Positions 1 through 8,348 of a stretch of DNA of 64,000 nucleotides are shown here, piece by piece. Made by a program: the position numbers and the translations under genes. The stretch covers positions 55,647-119,646 of the forward strand of contig DASVWC010000040.1 of assembly GCA_036389835.1 (NCBI GenBank), read 5' to 3'. The stretch's first letter is position 1; each line of letters begins with the position of its first letter. Under the pieces are notes generated by a model. That model saw only the letters and a program-made list of their open reading frames with translations, ran no database searches and was not told where the DNA came from. Source of the stretch: AC-37 sp036389835 (GTDB lineage Bacteria > Actinomycetota > Thermoleophilia > Solirubrobacterales > Thermoleophilaceae).

Positions 1-882
1 GCGCCGCAGAGCCGCCTCGAGCGCGGCCGCGAGCGCCGCCACCGGGAGCAGCACCGCCGCGGCGCCGAGCGCGTACGCGCGCCGGGCGACCGGGACCGCC
101 GCGCTGCGCGCCTCCGGGCGGCGGATCGCGTCGTAGAGGTTCGGCCGCCCCGGGAGCCGGTCCACCAGCCCGTGCAGCCACCCGAACACGACCTGGCCCC
201 CGCGCAGGTGGCTCACGCGCCGCCGGCGCAGGCCGAGCTCGTCCAGTCTTCGCAAGAGCGTCTCCGCGGGCAGGTGAACGAGGTGGCGGGGGAGGTCGAG
301 CGCGAACCAGCGGTCGCCGAACACGCGCGCCTGGAGGCTATCCGAGTTCGGGACCGCCACGACCAGGACGCCGCCGGATCGCAGCAGCGCGGCGGCGCGT
401 GCCAGCGAGCGGCCGGGCTCGGGCAGGTGCTCCAGCGAGTGCCAGAAGACGACGGCGGCCCAGTCCGTCTCCTCGACGTCGGCGACGTCCAGCGCGAGGA
501 CGTCCGGGCGCGTCGAGACCAGCTCGAGCCCGAGCGCGTCGCGGCCGCGGGCGCGCAGGGCGTCGAGCAGGGCGCCGTCGCCGGCGCCCACGTCGAGCAC
601 GCGTCCCGGCGGCGCGATCCGGTCGAGGCGGCCGGCGAGCGTGCCGCGCGCGCGGCGCAGCAGGGCGTCGCCCGCGCCCGCGAAGCGGCCCTCCGCCGGC
701 CGGTACCAGCCCGCGTAGGCGCTCGCGAGGACCTCCTGCGAGGGCCAGGGGTCGGTGGTGGCCGCGCCGCAGCGGGCGCAGGCGATGCGGCCGCCGCCGC
801 GCCTTCCGCCGGCGCTCAGATCGGCGCCGCACCAGGCGCACGCGGCGGCGGTCCGGTCGGCTGCGGCTGGGGGGCTGGGCAC
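1..882 (-). CDS. Class I SAM-dependent methyltransferase with N-terminal zinc ribbon (3' end outside window)
   Basis: Translating the minus strand from a GTG at 882 gives an uninterrupted 294-codon frame that runs off the left edge, so the C-terminus is missing. Near the N-terminus two Cys-x-x-Cys pairs (CAWC, CARC) form a zinc ribbon. A SAM-binding motif I (LDVGAGDGALL), an acidic motif and the motif FWHSLEHLPEP follow, which is the usual order in methyltransferase type 11/12 proteins of polysaccharide loci. It is a paralogue in architecture of the protein encoded at 21269-22222. The substrate is probably a sugar or glycolipid; this is inferred only from context. The gene diverges from the membrane glycosyltransferase at 941. 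Confidence 0.8.
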   Translation of the reverse strand, partial: MPSPPAAADRTAAACAWCGADLSAGGRRGGGRIACARCGAATTDPWPSQEVLASAYAGWYRPAEGRFAGAGDALLRRARGTLAGRLDRIAPPGRVLDVGAGDGALLDALRARGRDALGLELVSTRPDVLALDVADVEETDWAAVVFWHSLEHLPEPGRSLARAAALLRSGGVLVVAVPNSDSLQARVFGDRWFALDLPRHLVHLPAETLLRRLDELGLRRRRVSHLRGGQVVFGWLHGLVDRLPGRPNLYDAIRRPEARSAAVPVARRAYALGAAAVLLPVAALAAALEAALRR

Positions 883-925
883 GGCGAGAACCCTAGAACG
901 GGACCTGGGCCGCCCAGCGTCCGGC

Positions 926-931
926 TAGCCT
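926..931 (+). promoter_or_regulatory. -10 element TAGCCT, leaderless-type promoter
   Basis: TAGCCT lies 9 nt before the GTG start at 941. The same arrangement recurs before many genes in this window. No convincing -35 is visible. Confidence 0.5.
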
Positions 932-940
932 GCCGCTGCC

Positions 941-2932
941 GTGGGCGCCGCCCTACATCACGCGCTGCTCGGGCTCAGCGTCGCGGCGCTCGCCGCGGCT
1001 GCCCTGCGAGCCGCCGCGCCACTCGCCGAGCGGGGCCTCCCGCGCGCGATCGTCGCGGTGACCTTCGCCGCGGCCGCGGCGGTGGCCGAGGCGCTCGCGC
1101 TCGGGCTCGTCTCGCTGTCGGGGAGCTGGTTGGCGCTGGGCGGGGCCGCGATCGCCACCTGGGCGGCCGCGCGGGCGCTGCTGCCCGTGCCCGCCGTCCC
1201 CCCGAGCGCCGAGCTGGCGCAGTGGTGGGCGCAGCGCACGGCGCCCGAGCGCGCGGCCGTGGGCGCGGTCGCGGGCGCGGCGGGGGCGTGGGCCGCCTGG
1301 CAGCTGCGCAACCCGGCGATCGGCTTCGACTCGATCCACTATCACCTGCCGGAGATCGTCGCCTGGCTCGACAGCGGCCGGACCGGCTCGGTCGAGAACC
1401 TCATCCCGGCCCTCCCGACCGGCAACTACCCGATCACCGCCGAGGTCAGCGTCGCCTGGGCGATGGGCATCTCGCGCAGCTTCGCTCCGTTCACGCTGTG
1501 GCCGTGGGCGGCGGTCGCGCTGATCGCGGCCTCCGGATGGACCGGCCTGCGCTCGCTCGCGGTGCCGCGGCTGCCGGCCGCGCTCGCGATCGGCGCGCTC
1601 TGCACGAACCCCTGGCTGCTCGCCTGGCAGAGCAACGGGAGCATGACCGACCCACCGGCGCTCGCCTGGCTGGTCACGTGCGCCGCGCTCTGCGCGCTCG
1701 CGCGCGAGCGCCCGGTGCTGCTGGGGCCGGCGCTGCTCGCGGCCGGCCTCGCGGTGGGGACCAAGACGACCGCGCTGCCGCTCGCCGCGCTCGTGCTGGC
1801 GCTCGGGTCGTGGGGCGTCCGCGGGGACCTCGGCCGACTGCGCGTGGCGCTGGCGGCCGGGCTCGCCGCCGCCGTCGCGGTCGGCGGCGTCTGGTACCTG
1901 CGCAACCTGATCACCCACGGCTCGCCGTTCTGGCCGATCGTCGACACCCCGTGGGGGGACCCGGTGCCGCGGTCGGTCACCCTCGTCGAGACGAGCTTCC
2001 TCGACCGGCCGGGCGTGACCGTCGACCGCCTCGGCGACGCCTACCTCGACCGCTTCGGCGGCGGGCTGGCGCTGCTCGCCGGCGGGCTGCTCGCGCCGCT
2101 GCTCGCGCGGCGGCGGCGGGTCCTCGCGGCCGGCGCGGCCACGGCCGCCGCCCTGCTCGTCTGGGCGAACGCGCCGGTGACCGGTGTGCCGCCCACCCCC
2201 GGCCTCGAGGAGACGATCTTCTCCACCACCCGCTACCTGCTGCCCGCGGTGGCGGCCGGCGCGCTGAGCCTCGCCCTCGCGGCGGGCGCCGGGCGGCGGG
2301 CGTCGCCGCTGGCGGCGCTCGTGCTGGGGGCGGTGATCGTGCTCGACCTCGTGCAGACGTTCGACCTCGGCTTCCCGACGGTGCCGCGGCCGCTGGTGCC
2401 GCTGGCCGGAGCGGCGGCCGGAGCCGCGCTGGCCGTGGCGCTGGGCATCGCGGGCGCGCGGCTGCGCGGGCGCGGGGCCAGCGCGCCGGGGGGCGGCCGG
2501 GAGGCGGGCGCAGCCGGGCGCGCCCGGCTCGCGGTCTTCGCCGCCGCTCCGGCCGCCGCCCTCGCGTTCGCCCTGCTCGCGATCCCCGCGAGCGACTTCG
2601 TCGAGCGCCACGGGGCCGCCACGCGGATGCTGACCTCGCCGGTCGTGCACTGGCTCGCCACCCAGCCCGACTACCGCGACGGCGACCAGCGGGTGGCGAT
2701 CTCCCCCGCGCCGATCGGCCCGCTCGCCGGCAGCGACCTCGCCCACCCAGTCGACGTCTTCGGCCGCGGCGAGCCCTGCCCCGCCATAGCCGAGCGAGCG
2801 CGCGACCAGTGGCTCGTCGTCTACGGCGGCCCGCTCGGCGGGGCCGTGCCGGCCGACGTGCGGCGCTGCCTCGCGGGCCGGCGGCCGGCGTTCGACAACC
2901 GGCTGTTCGCGGTCTACCGCCCGGGCTCCTGA
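941..2932 (+). CDS. GT-C fold integral membrane glycosyltransferase-like protein (663 aa)
   Basis: This is a long, strongly hydrophobic protein with about 12 predicted membrane segments. A periplasmic-side motif around residues 125-165 (DSIHYHLPEIVAWL, then PTGNYPITAE) is shared with the proteins encoded at 12778-14757 and, more weakly, 10646-12781. Such proteins resemble GT39/GT83-like polyprenyl-phosphate-sugar-dependent glycosyltransferases, which work on the outer face of the membrane. The C-terminal 100 residues are less hydrophobic and probably extracellular. The GTG start fits the -10 hexamer 9 nt upstream. The next gene is convergent and begins its 3' end 16 bp away. The specific sugar and acceptor cannot be read from the sequence. 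Confidence 0.75.
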   Translation: MGAALHHALLGLSVAALAAAALRAAAPLAERGLPRAIVAVTFAAAAAVAEALALGLVSLSGSWLALGGAAIATWAAARALLPVPAVPPSAELAQWWAQRTAPERAAVGAVAGAAGAWAAWQLRNPAIGFDSIHYHLPEIVAWLDSGRTGSVENLIPALPTGNYPITAEVSVAWAMGISRSFAPFTLWPWAAVALIAASGWTGLRSLAVPRLPAALAIGALCTNPWLLAWQSNGSMTDPPALAWLVTCAALCALARERPVLLGPALLAAGLAVGTKTTALPLAALVLALGSWGVRGDLGRLRVALAAGLAAAVAVGGVWYLRNLITHGSPFWPIVDTPWGDPVPRSVTLVETSFLDRPGVTVDRLGDAYLDRFGGGLALLAGGLLAPLLARRRRVLAAGAATAAALLVWANAPVTGVPPTPGLEETIFSTTRYLLPAVAAGALSLALAAGAGRRASPLAALVLGAVIVLDLVQTFDLGFPTVPRPLVPLAGAAAGAALAVALGIAGARLRGRGASAPGGGREAGAAGRARLAVFAAAPAAALAFALLAIPASDFVERHGAATRMLTSPVVHWLATQPDYRDGDQRVAISPAPIGPLAGSDLAHPVDVFGRGEPCPAIAERARDQWLVVYGGPLGGAVPADVRRCLAGRRPAFDNRLFAVYRPGS

Positions 2933-2948
2933 ACCGGGCCGCCCCGGC

Positions 2949-4415
2949 TCACCCGCCGGCCTGCTGGACCAGCCCGTTCGGCAGCGCGATCGCGCCCGCC
3001 CCGGCGCGCGCCACCGACTCCGGCGTGACGAGCACGGGCTCCGCCGCCCGCCAGCGGATCAGCGTGTAGTCCTCCGCGTAGCGGCGCTCGGCGAGGCGGA
3101 ACCCCGGGCCCGGCGCGCGCGGCCGGTCGGGGCGCCCGGCTCGCGCGCCCCCGCTGCGGCCGTTGCGCGGCGTGAGCACGTCCACCTCGGCGACGCGCAC
3201 GCCCTCGGGCGGCAGCGGGCGCAGGCCGTCGAGGTACACGTCCAGCACGATCGGGCTGAGGAACGGCGGCACCACCAGCGCGCGCGGCTCGCGCGCGGGC
3301 CCCAGCGCCTGCGCGGGCGTGCGGAAGTTCGAGCGGTGGTACTCGCTGTCGGAGGCGACGAGCGCGGTCACCGCCACCCCCACCGCGCACAGGACCGCCA
3401 CGCCGGCGCCGCCGGCGCGCCGCAGCGCGGCCAGCCCGGCGGCCACGAGCAGCAGCGCGGGCACGCACGCGACGATCACGTTGCGGCTGCTGAGGTAGTC
3501 GATCCCGGCGACGGCGAGGACGGCCGGCACGCCCGCGGCGGCGAGCGCCAGCCCGCCCGCCAGCCGCGCGCCGCGGCCCTCCTCGCGCTCGGTCCGGAGC
3601 AGCGCCGCCGCCGCGCCGGCCAGCGCCACGGCCAGCGCGAGCGCCGCGAGCGCGTGCTCGGCGGCCGTGTCCCACCTGATCACGAAGCCGGTGACGAAGT
3701 CCTCCGGGACGCCCAGCAGGCGCCGCCCCAGCGAGAGCGACTGGATGTACTGGGTCGAGACGTGGTCGGTCTGGTGGCTGGCCAGCGGGATCAGCGCCGC
3801 CCCCGCGGCGGCGACCAGGGCCCCGGCCGCCACCGCCGGCGGCCGCGGGCGCCAGACCCACGCGAGCCAGAGTCCCTCCGGCACGACGAGGAACGCGGCG
3901 AAGTAGTGCGTGAGCAGCGCGAGCACCGCCGCCGCGGCCCAGAGCCAGAGCTCGCGCGAGGCCCGCCGTCGCAGCGCGCGCGCGAAGAGGAGGAGCGTGA
4001 CGGCGCCCAGCAGCGCGAGCAGCGAGTACGGGCGCCCCTCCTGCGAGTACCAGACGAGCAGCGGGTTGAACGCGACCAGCGCCGCCAGCGCGAGGCCGGC
4101 GCGCCGCGACGCGAGCTCGCGCCCGGCGAGGTAGGCGACCGGGATCGTGGCCACGCCGGCGAGCGCGGAGAACGAGCGCAGCCCGAGCTCGGCGCCGCCG
4201 AAGACCTGCACCCACGGCCAGGCGAGCACGTAGTAGAGCGGCGGGGTGAGCTGCTTGTCGGGCAGCTCGGAGAGCATGTCGCCGAGCGGCAGCTCGAGCA
4301 GGTGCGAGGTGAGCGCCTCGTCGAACCAGAAGCCCTGCACGTCGATCGTCGCGAGCCGCAGCGCGGTCCCCGCGGCGGTAAGCGCGGCGACCAGGAGGGT
4401 CTGCCTCGAACGCAT
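2949..4415 (-). CDS. GT39-family (PMT/ArnT-like) membrane glycosyltransferase (488 aa)
   Basis: The first luminal loop carries FWFDEALT (Asp-Glu, the catalytic-type motif of GT39/ArnT proteins). It is followed by a PPLYYVLAW segment and the motif SQEGRPYSL, both typical of dolichyl/polyprenyl-phosphate-mannose-dependent mannosyltransferase-like proteins. About ten membrane helices precede a C-terminal soluble part of roughly 120 residues. A GTG at 4436 would extend the N-terminus by seven residues, but a TAGCCT -10 element lies inside that extension and only 7 nt before the ATG at 4415, so I chose the ATG. It diverges from the GT2 gene at 4460. Confidence 0.8.
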   Translation of the reverse strand: MRSRQTLLVAALTAAGTALRLATIDVQGFWFDEALTSHLLELPLGDMLSELPDKQLTPPLYYVLAWPWVQVFGGAELGLRSFSALAGVATIPVAYLAGRELASRRAGLALAALVAFNPLLVWYSQEGRPYSLLALLGAVTLLLFARALRRRASRELWLWAAAAVLALLTHYFAAFLVVPEGLWLAWVWRPRPPAVAAGALVAAAGAALIPLASHQTDHVSTQYIQSLSLGRRLLGVPEDFVTGFVIRWDTAAEHALAALALAVALAGAAAALLRTEREEGRGARLAGGLALAAAGVPAVLAVAGIDYLSSRNVIVACVPALLLVAAGLAALRRAGGAGVAVLCAVGVAVTALVASDSEYHRSNFRTPAQALGPAREPRALVVPPFLSPIVLDVYLDGLRPLPPEGVRVAEVDVLTPRNGRSGGARAGRPDRPRAPGPGFRLAERRYAEDYTLIRWRAAEPVLVTPESVARAGAGAIALPNGLVQQAGG

Positions 4416-4422
4416 CGGCGGG

Positions 4423-4428
4423 AGGCTA
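4423..4428 (-). promoter_or_regulatory. -10 element TAGCCT for the GT39 gene
   Basis: On the minus strand TAGCCT ends 7 nt before the ATG at 4415. It argues for the shorter start over the GTG at 4436. Confidence 0.5.
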
Positions 4429-4435
4429 CGGGGCA

Positions 4436-4450
4436 CGATCGATCACACTC
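4436..4450 (+). promoter_or_regulatory. Shared 15-bp promoter box, copy 1
   Basis: CGATCGATCACACTC is placed 9 nt before the GTG at 4460. An identical 15-mer lies before 5431, and a 12/15 match before 53540. CACACT sits where a -10 element would be, with GATCGATC as a palindromic extension. Confidence 0.55.
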
Positions 4451-4459
4451 CCCGCCGCC

Positions 4460-5404
4460 GTGGGCGTCTCGATCGTCATCCCGAACTTCAACGGCGAGCG
4501 CCTGCTGCCGAGCTGCCTGGCGGCGCTGGCGGCGCAGACCGTCGCGCCCGACCAGGTCGTCGTCGTGGACAACGGCTCGCGCGACCGGTCGGTCGAGCTG
4601 CTGCGCCGCGACCACCCGGAGGTCGAGGTCGTCCCCCTCTCCCGCAACCACGGCTACGCCGGCGCGGCGAACCGCGGCGTGGCGCACGCCACCGGCGAGC
4701 TGGTGGCGATCCTGAACTCGGACGCCCGCCCGGCTCCCGACTGGCTCGCCGAGCTGCTGGCCGCGCCGCGCGACGGCGACGTGTGGGCCTGGGGGTCGGT
4801 GCTGCTGCGGCCGGGCGGCGAGCTGGTCGAGAGCGCGGGCGACCACTGGCACGAGGCCGGCTTCGCGTCCAAGCTGCTGAGCGAGCGGCCCGTGGCGGAG
4901 CTGCCGCGCGAGCCGTACGAGGTGGTCGCCCCGCCGGGGGCCGCACCGCTCTACCGCGCCGACCGGCTGCGCGAGCTGGGCGGTTGGGAGGAGCGCTACT
5001 TCCTCTACTTCGAGGACGTGGACCTGGCGCTGCGGGCGCTGCTGCGCGGCTGGCGGGCGCTCGAGGTCCCGAGCGCGCGCGTGGAGCACGACCTCGGCGC
5101 CTCGGGAGGCGGCCCGCGGCGCCGCTTCCACGTCGCCCGCAACGCGGTCTGGACGGCGGTGCGCTGCAATCCGGAGCCGAGCACGCGCGCCATCGCCCGC
5201 GAGGTGCTGCGCGAGCTCGGCCGGCGGCGGCCGCCGCTGCCGCTCGTGGCCGTGGAGGCGGCCGGACGGCTCGCGGCGCTGGCCACGCTGCCCTGGGCGC
5301 TGCGCACGCGGCGGCGCATCCAGGCCGAGCGCGCGATCGCGCCCGGGGAGTGGCGGCGCCGGCTCGACGCGCCGCGGCGGGTGGACCCGCGGCTGCCGGC
5401 GTAG
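4460..5404 (+). CDS. Family 2 glycosyltransferase (314 aa)
   Basis: The N-terminus VSIVIPNFNGERLLPSCL opens a GT-A fold. VVDNGSRDRS, the nucleotide-binding LNSDARPAPDW motif (DxD-like) and FLYFEDVDLALRALL (acceptor/catalytic ED-D motif) follow, the classical order of rhamnosyltransferase/WbbL-like GT2 enzymes. The length is normal and there are no membrane spans, so the enzyme should act in the cytoplasm on lipid-linked intermediates with an NDP-sugar donor. A GTG start is used. It is followed after 26 bp by another glycosyltransferase gene that has its own identical promoter box, so the two are probably co-regulated rather than strictly co-transcribed. Confidence 0.9.
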   Translation: MGVSIVIPNFNGERLLPSCLAALAAQTVAPDQVVVVDNGSRDRSVELLRRDHPEVEVVPLSRNHGYAGAANRGVAHATGELVAILNSDARPAPDWLAELLAAPRDGDVWAWGSVLLRPGGELVESAGDHWHEAGFASKLLSERPVAELPREPYEVVAPPGAAPLYRADRLRELGGWEERYFLYFEDVDLALRALLRGWRALEVPSARVEHDLGASGGGPRRRFHVARNAVWTAVRCNPEPSTRAIAREVLRELGRRRPPLPLVAVEAAGRLAALATLPWALRTRRRIQAERAIAPGEWRRRLDAPRRVDPRLPA

Positions 5405-5409
5405 CCCGG

Positions 5410-5424
5410 CGATCGATCACACTC
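5410..5424 (+). promoter_or_regulatory. Shared 15-bp promoter box, copy 2
   Basis: This is identical to the 15-mer at 4436-4450. It begins 6 nt after the stop of the GT2 gene and ends 6 nt before the ATG at 5431. Confidence 0.55.
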
Positions 5425-5430
5425 TCGGCG

Positions 5431-6690
5431 ATGCGGCCCGTGCCCGGCAGCTTCCGCGCTCGCCTTGCGGCTGTCGTCGCCGCCGCGACGGCGCTGCGGC
5501 TGCTCTACGTGCTCGTGCTGGCGCGCACGGTGCCGATGGCCGGCGACTCGTCGTTCTTCCACGGCGAGGCGAACCTGATCGCCGAGGGCGAGGGCTTCGT
5601 CGAGCCGTTCGTGCACACGGCCTACGGCATCGACGTGGCCACCGCCGCGCACCCGCCGCTCTACTCGCTCTGGCTCTCGCTCGCCTCGCTCACCGGCGCC
5701 GACGGCCTGCTCGAGCACCGCTCGCTCGGCGCGCTCACCGGCGGCGCGTGCATCGTGGTGATCGCCCTGCTCGGCCGCCGGGTCGGCGGCGAGCGAGTGG
5801 GGCTCGCGGCCGCGGGGATCGCCGCGCTCTACCCGCTCCTGGTGGCCGCCGACGGCGCGCTGATGAGCGAGTCGCTCTACGGCCTGCTGGTCGCCTCCGC
5901 GCTGCTGGTGGCGCTGCGCCTGCACGAGCGGCGCGACCTGGCCTCCGCCGCCATCCTGGGCGCGCTGATCGGGCTGGCGGCGCTCACGCGCGGCGAGGCG
6001 CTGCTGCTGCTCGTGCTGCTCGCCCTCCCGATCGCGCTGGCGGGCGGGCGCCGGCGCGTGGCGCGCGCTGCGCTCGCCTGCGCGGCGTGCGCGGCGGTGC
6101 TCGCCCCGTGGACGATCCGCAACGCGAGCGCCTTCGACCGCCTCACCCTGATCGCCCACAACGACAGCACCGTCCTGGCCGGCGCCAACTGCCCGGCCAC
6201 CTACGGCGGCCGCGACCTCGGGAGCTGGCGCTTCGACTGCATCTCCGAGCGGCGGACGCTGCGCGAGGGCGACCAGGCGGCGCGCTGGCGCAGCGAGGGG
6301 CTCGACTACGCGCGCGACCACGCCGGCCGGCTGGCGCTGGTGGTCCCGGTGCGGGTGCTGCGCACCTGGGACCTCTACCAGCCGCGCCGCCAGGTCGAGT
6401 TCGCCGAGAGCCGCGCGCGCTGGGCCGAGCGCGCCGGGGTCGCGGCGTACTTCCTGCTCCTGCCGCTCGCGGTCGCGGGCGGTGTCCGGCTCTTCTCGCG
6501 CGCGCGCCCGGCGCTGCTCGTGCTGCTCGCGCCGGCGGCCGTCGTCACGATCTCGAGCGCGGTCGGCTACGGCGTGCCGCGCTTCCGCCACGCGTTCGAG
6601 CCGAGCCTGGTCGTGCTGGCGGCGCTCGGCCTCGTCGCGCTCCTCGAGCGCCGCCGCCGGCGCGCGGCGGCGGCCGCGGCGGCCGTCTAG
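5431..6690 (+). CDS. GT39-like membrane glycosyltransferase, paralogue 1 of 4 (419 aa)
   Basis: The N-terminal TM segment ends in LRLLYVLVLA, and the first loop carries an acidic GDSSFFHGEA motif in place of the usual DE. HPPLYSLWL, SESLYGLL and LTRGEALLLL follow. A luminal block contains TVLAGANCPATY, then GSW, and later YGVPRFRH near the last helix. The same ordered motifs occur in the proteins at 6691, 15974 (minus strand) and 17251, so these four form one paralogous family. It is probably a polyprenyl-phosphate-sugar-dependent transferase on the outer membrane face. The ATG is supported by the promoter box. The next paralogue begins on the base after the stop codon. Confidence 0.8.
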   Translation: MRPVPGSFRARLAAVVAAATALRLLYVLVLARTVPMAGDSSFFHGEANLIAEGEGFVEPFVHTAYGIDVATAAHPPLYSLWLSLASLTGADGLLEHRSLGALTGGACIVVIALLGRRVGGERVGLAAAGIAALYPLLVAADGALMSESLYGLLVASALLVALRLHERRDLASAAILGALIGLAALTRGEALLLLVLLALPIALAGGRRRVARAALACAACAAVLAPWTIRNASAFDRLTLIAHNDSTVLAGANCPATYGGRDLGSWRFDCISERRTLREGDQAARWRSEGLDYARDHAGRLALVVPVRVLRTWDLYQPRRQVEFAESRARWAERAGVAAYFLLLPLAVAGGVRLFSRARPALLVLLAPAAVVTISSAVGYGVPRFRHAFEPSLVVLAALGLVALLERRRRRAAAAAAAV

Positions 6691-7932
6691 ATGCCGCGCG
6701 GGTTCGCGGGCCGGCTCGCGCTGATCGCGGCCGCGGGGCTCGCGCTGCGGCTGCTCTACGTCCTCTGGGTGATGCACGGGCGCGGAGTGGCTGGCGACGG
6801 CGCCGAGTTCCACATCCTCGCTAACCAGCTCGCCGACGGCCTCGGCTACGTCCAGCCGCTGATCGTCTCCCCCGACCACCTGCCGACGGCCGACAAGCCC
6901 CCGCTCTACCCGCTGCTGCTCGCCCTGCCGTCCTGGCTCGGTCTCGACTCGATCGGCGCGCACCGGGTCGTCTCGGCGCTGATGGGGACCGCGCTCGTGC
7001 CGGCGGTTGGCCTGCTCGGGCGCCGCGCGGGCGGCGAGCGCGCCGGGCTGATCGCCGCGGCGCTGGCGGCCGTCCACCCCGCGCTCGTGGTGCTCGACGG
7101 CTCCCTGCGCAGCGAGTCGCTCTACGCGCCGCTGATCGCCCTCGCGCTGCTGGCCGCGTACCGGCTGCTCGACCGCCCGACCGCGGCGCGCGCCGGCGTC
7201 CTCGGCGGCCTCGTCGGGCTCGCCGCGCTCACTCGCAGCGAGGCGCTGCTGCTGCTGGCGCTGCTGGTCGTCCCGGTGGCGGCGCTCACGCCGCGGGGCA
7301 GCTGCGCGCGCACCGTCGCGGTGGCGGGGCTCGCGTTCGCGCTGGTCCTCGCGCCGTGGCTCGTTCGCAACTGGGCCAGGTTCGACCGGCCGCTGCTCTC
7401 CACCAACGCCGGGTCGCTCGCCTACGGCGCCAACTGCGACGCCGCCTACCACGGCGAGCTGACCGGGAGCTGGCCGTGCTTCCCGCCGCTCCGCGCGACC
7501 GGGGAGCGCGACGAGGCGGACGTATCGGCCGAGCTGCGCCGCCGCGGGACCCGCTACGCGCGCGACCACGCCGGCCGCGTGCCCGCGGTGGTGGCGGTGC
7601 GCGAGCTGCGCACCTGGGACCTCTGGGACCCCGGCCCGGCCACCCGCCTCGAGGCGAGGATCGGCGACCGCGACCTCGGCGCGCACCGCGCCGGGGTGGC
7701 CGTGCACCTCCTGCTGCTGGTGCCGGCGGTAGGCGGCGCGCTGGCGCTGCGGCGCCGGGGCGAGCGCCTGCGGGTGCTGCTCGCGCCGGTCGCGCTGGCG
7801 ATCGCGGTCGCGGCGCTCGGCTACGGGACGACGCGCTTCCGCGTCCCCGCCGACGTCGCGATCGTGATCCTGGCCGCCGTCGCGATCGGAGCGCTCGCGG
7901 ACCGGCGCGGGTCGCGAACTACCCTCGCGTGA
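6691..7932 (+). CDS. GT39-like membrane glycosyltransferase, paralogue 2 of 4 (413 aa)
   Basis: The ATG directly follows the TAG of the preceding paralogue with zero spacing, so the two are translationally linked. The motifs match the family: LRLLYVLWVMHGR, GDGAEFHILAN in the first loop, ADKPPLYPLLLALPS, RSESLYAPL, LTRSEALLLL, AYGANCDAAYHGELTGSW and YGTTRFRVPAD. It is closer to the protein at 15974-17221 (shared MHGR, KPPLYP, RSESLY, CFP) than to its immediate neighbour, so the pair did not arise simply by tandem duplication. Its stop overlaps the GTG of the next small gene. Confidence 0.8.
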   Translation: MPRGFAGRLALIAAAGLALRLLYVLWVMHGRGVAGDGAEFHILANQLADGLGYVQPLIVSPDHLPTADKPPLYPLLLALPSWLGLDSIGAHRVVSALMGTALVPAVGLLGRRAGGERAGLIAAALAAVHPALVVLDGSLRSESLYAPLIALALLAAYRLLDRPTAARAGVLGGLVGLAALTRSEALLLLALLVVPVAALTPRGSCARTVAVAGLAFALVLAPWLVRNWARFDRPLLSTNAGSLAYGANCDAAYHGELTGSWPCFPPLRATGERDEADVSAELRRRGTRYARDHAGRVPAVVAVRELRTWDLWDPGPATRLEARIGDRDLGAHRAGVAVHLLLLVPAVGGALALRRRGERLRVLLAPVALAIAVAALGYGTTRFRVPADVAIVILAAVAIGALADRRGSRTTLA

Positions 7933-8348
7933 TCGGACGCTCGCTCCTCCAGCGGCTCGTGGTCGCGGTCGTGGCCCTGGCCGCGGTCGCCTGGTTCGGC
8001 GTGGGGCTGCGCAACGAGCTGATGCTCGAGCGCGCTCAGGACGTGTCGCTGTCCGCGAGCCCCGGCGAGGCGGAGATCGAGGGCGCGCTCGCCGACGCGC
8101 GCGACGCCGAGCTGCTCAACCCGGACTGGGCCGAGCCGGAGGGGCTGCGCGCCACGCTCAACATCCGCCGCAGGCGCAACCGGGAGGCGTTCGACTCGCT
8201 CACCGAGATCGTCCGCCGCGAGCCCGAGAACCTCCAGGCGTGGGCGCTGCTCGCGCTCGTCAGCCGCCAGATCGACCCGGAGCTGGCGCAGCGGGCCGCA
8301 GCTCGGGTGCGGGAGCTCGATCCGGTGAACGCCCGGCGTCAGCGCTAG
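7929..8348 (+). CDS. Small single-pass membrane protein with TPR-like C-terminus (139 aa)
   Basis: The GTG at 7929 overlaps the previous stop (GTGA). One N-terminal membrane segment (about residues 8-25) is followed by a soluble helical part with TPR-like spacing (LLNPDWAEPEGLRATLNI, then PENLQAWALLALVSR and DPELAQRAAARVRELDP). It may sit at the membrane and hold the glycosyltransferase complex together, but no enzymatic motif is present. Its last 89 bp overlap the 3' end of the convergent gene on the minus strand. The function is unknown. Confidence 0.65.
   Translation: MIGRSLLQRLVVAVVALAAVAWFGVGLRNELMLERAQDVSLSASPGEAEIEGALADARDAELLNPDWAEPEGLRATLNIRRRRNREAFDSLTEIVRREPENLQAWALLALVSRQIDPELAQRAAARVRELDPVNARRQR

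Noticed and set aside
172..3069. Very long Arg/Ala/Gly-rich open frames opposite or out of phase with real genes, for example 172-3069 and 3336-4715 on the plus strand and 19706-23323 and 10646-14533 read as single proteins on the minus strand
   Set aside because: High GC leaves stops rare; the composition is Arg/Ala/Pro-rich without domains, and real genes with membrane or catalytic motifs occupy another frame or a part of the same frame.
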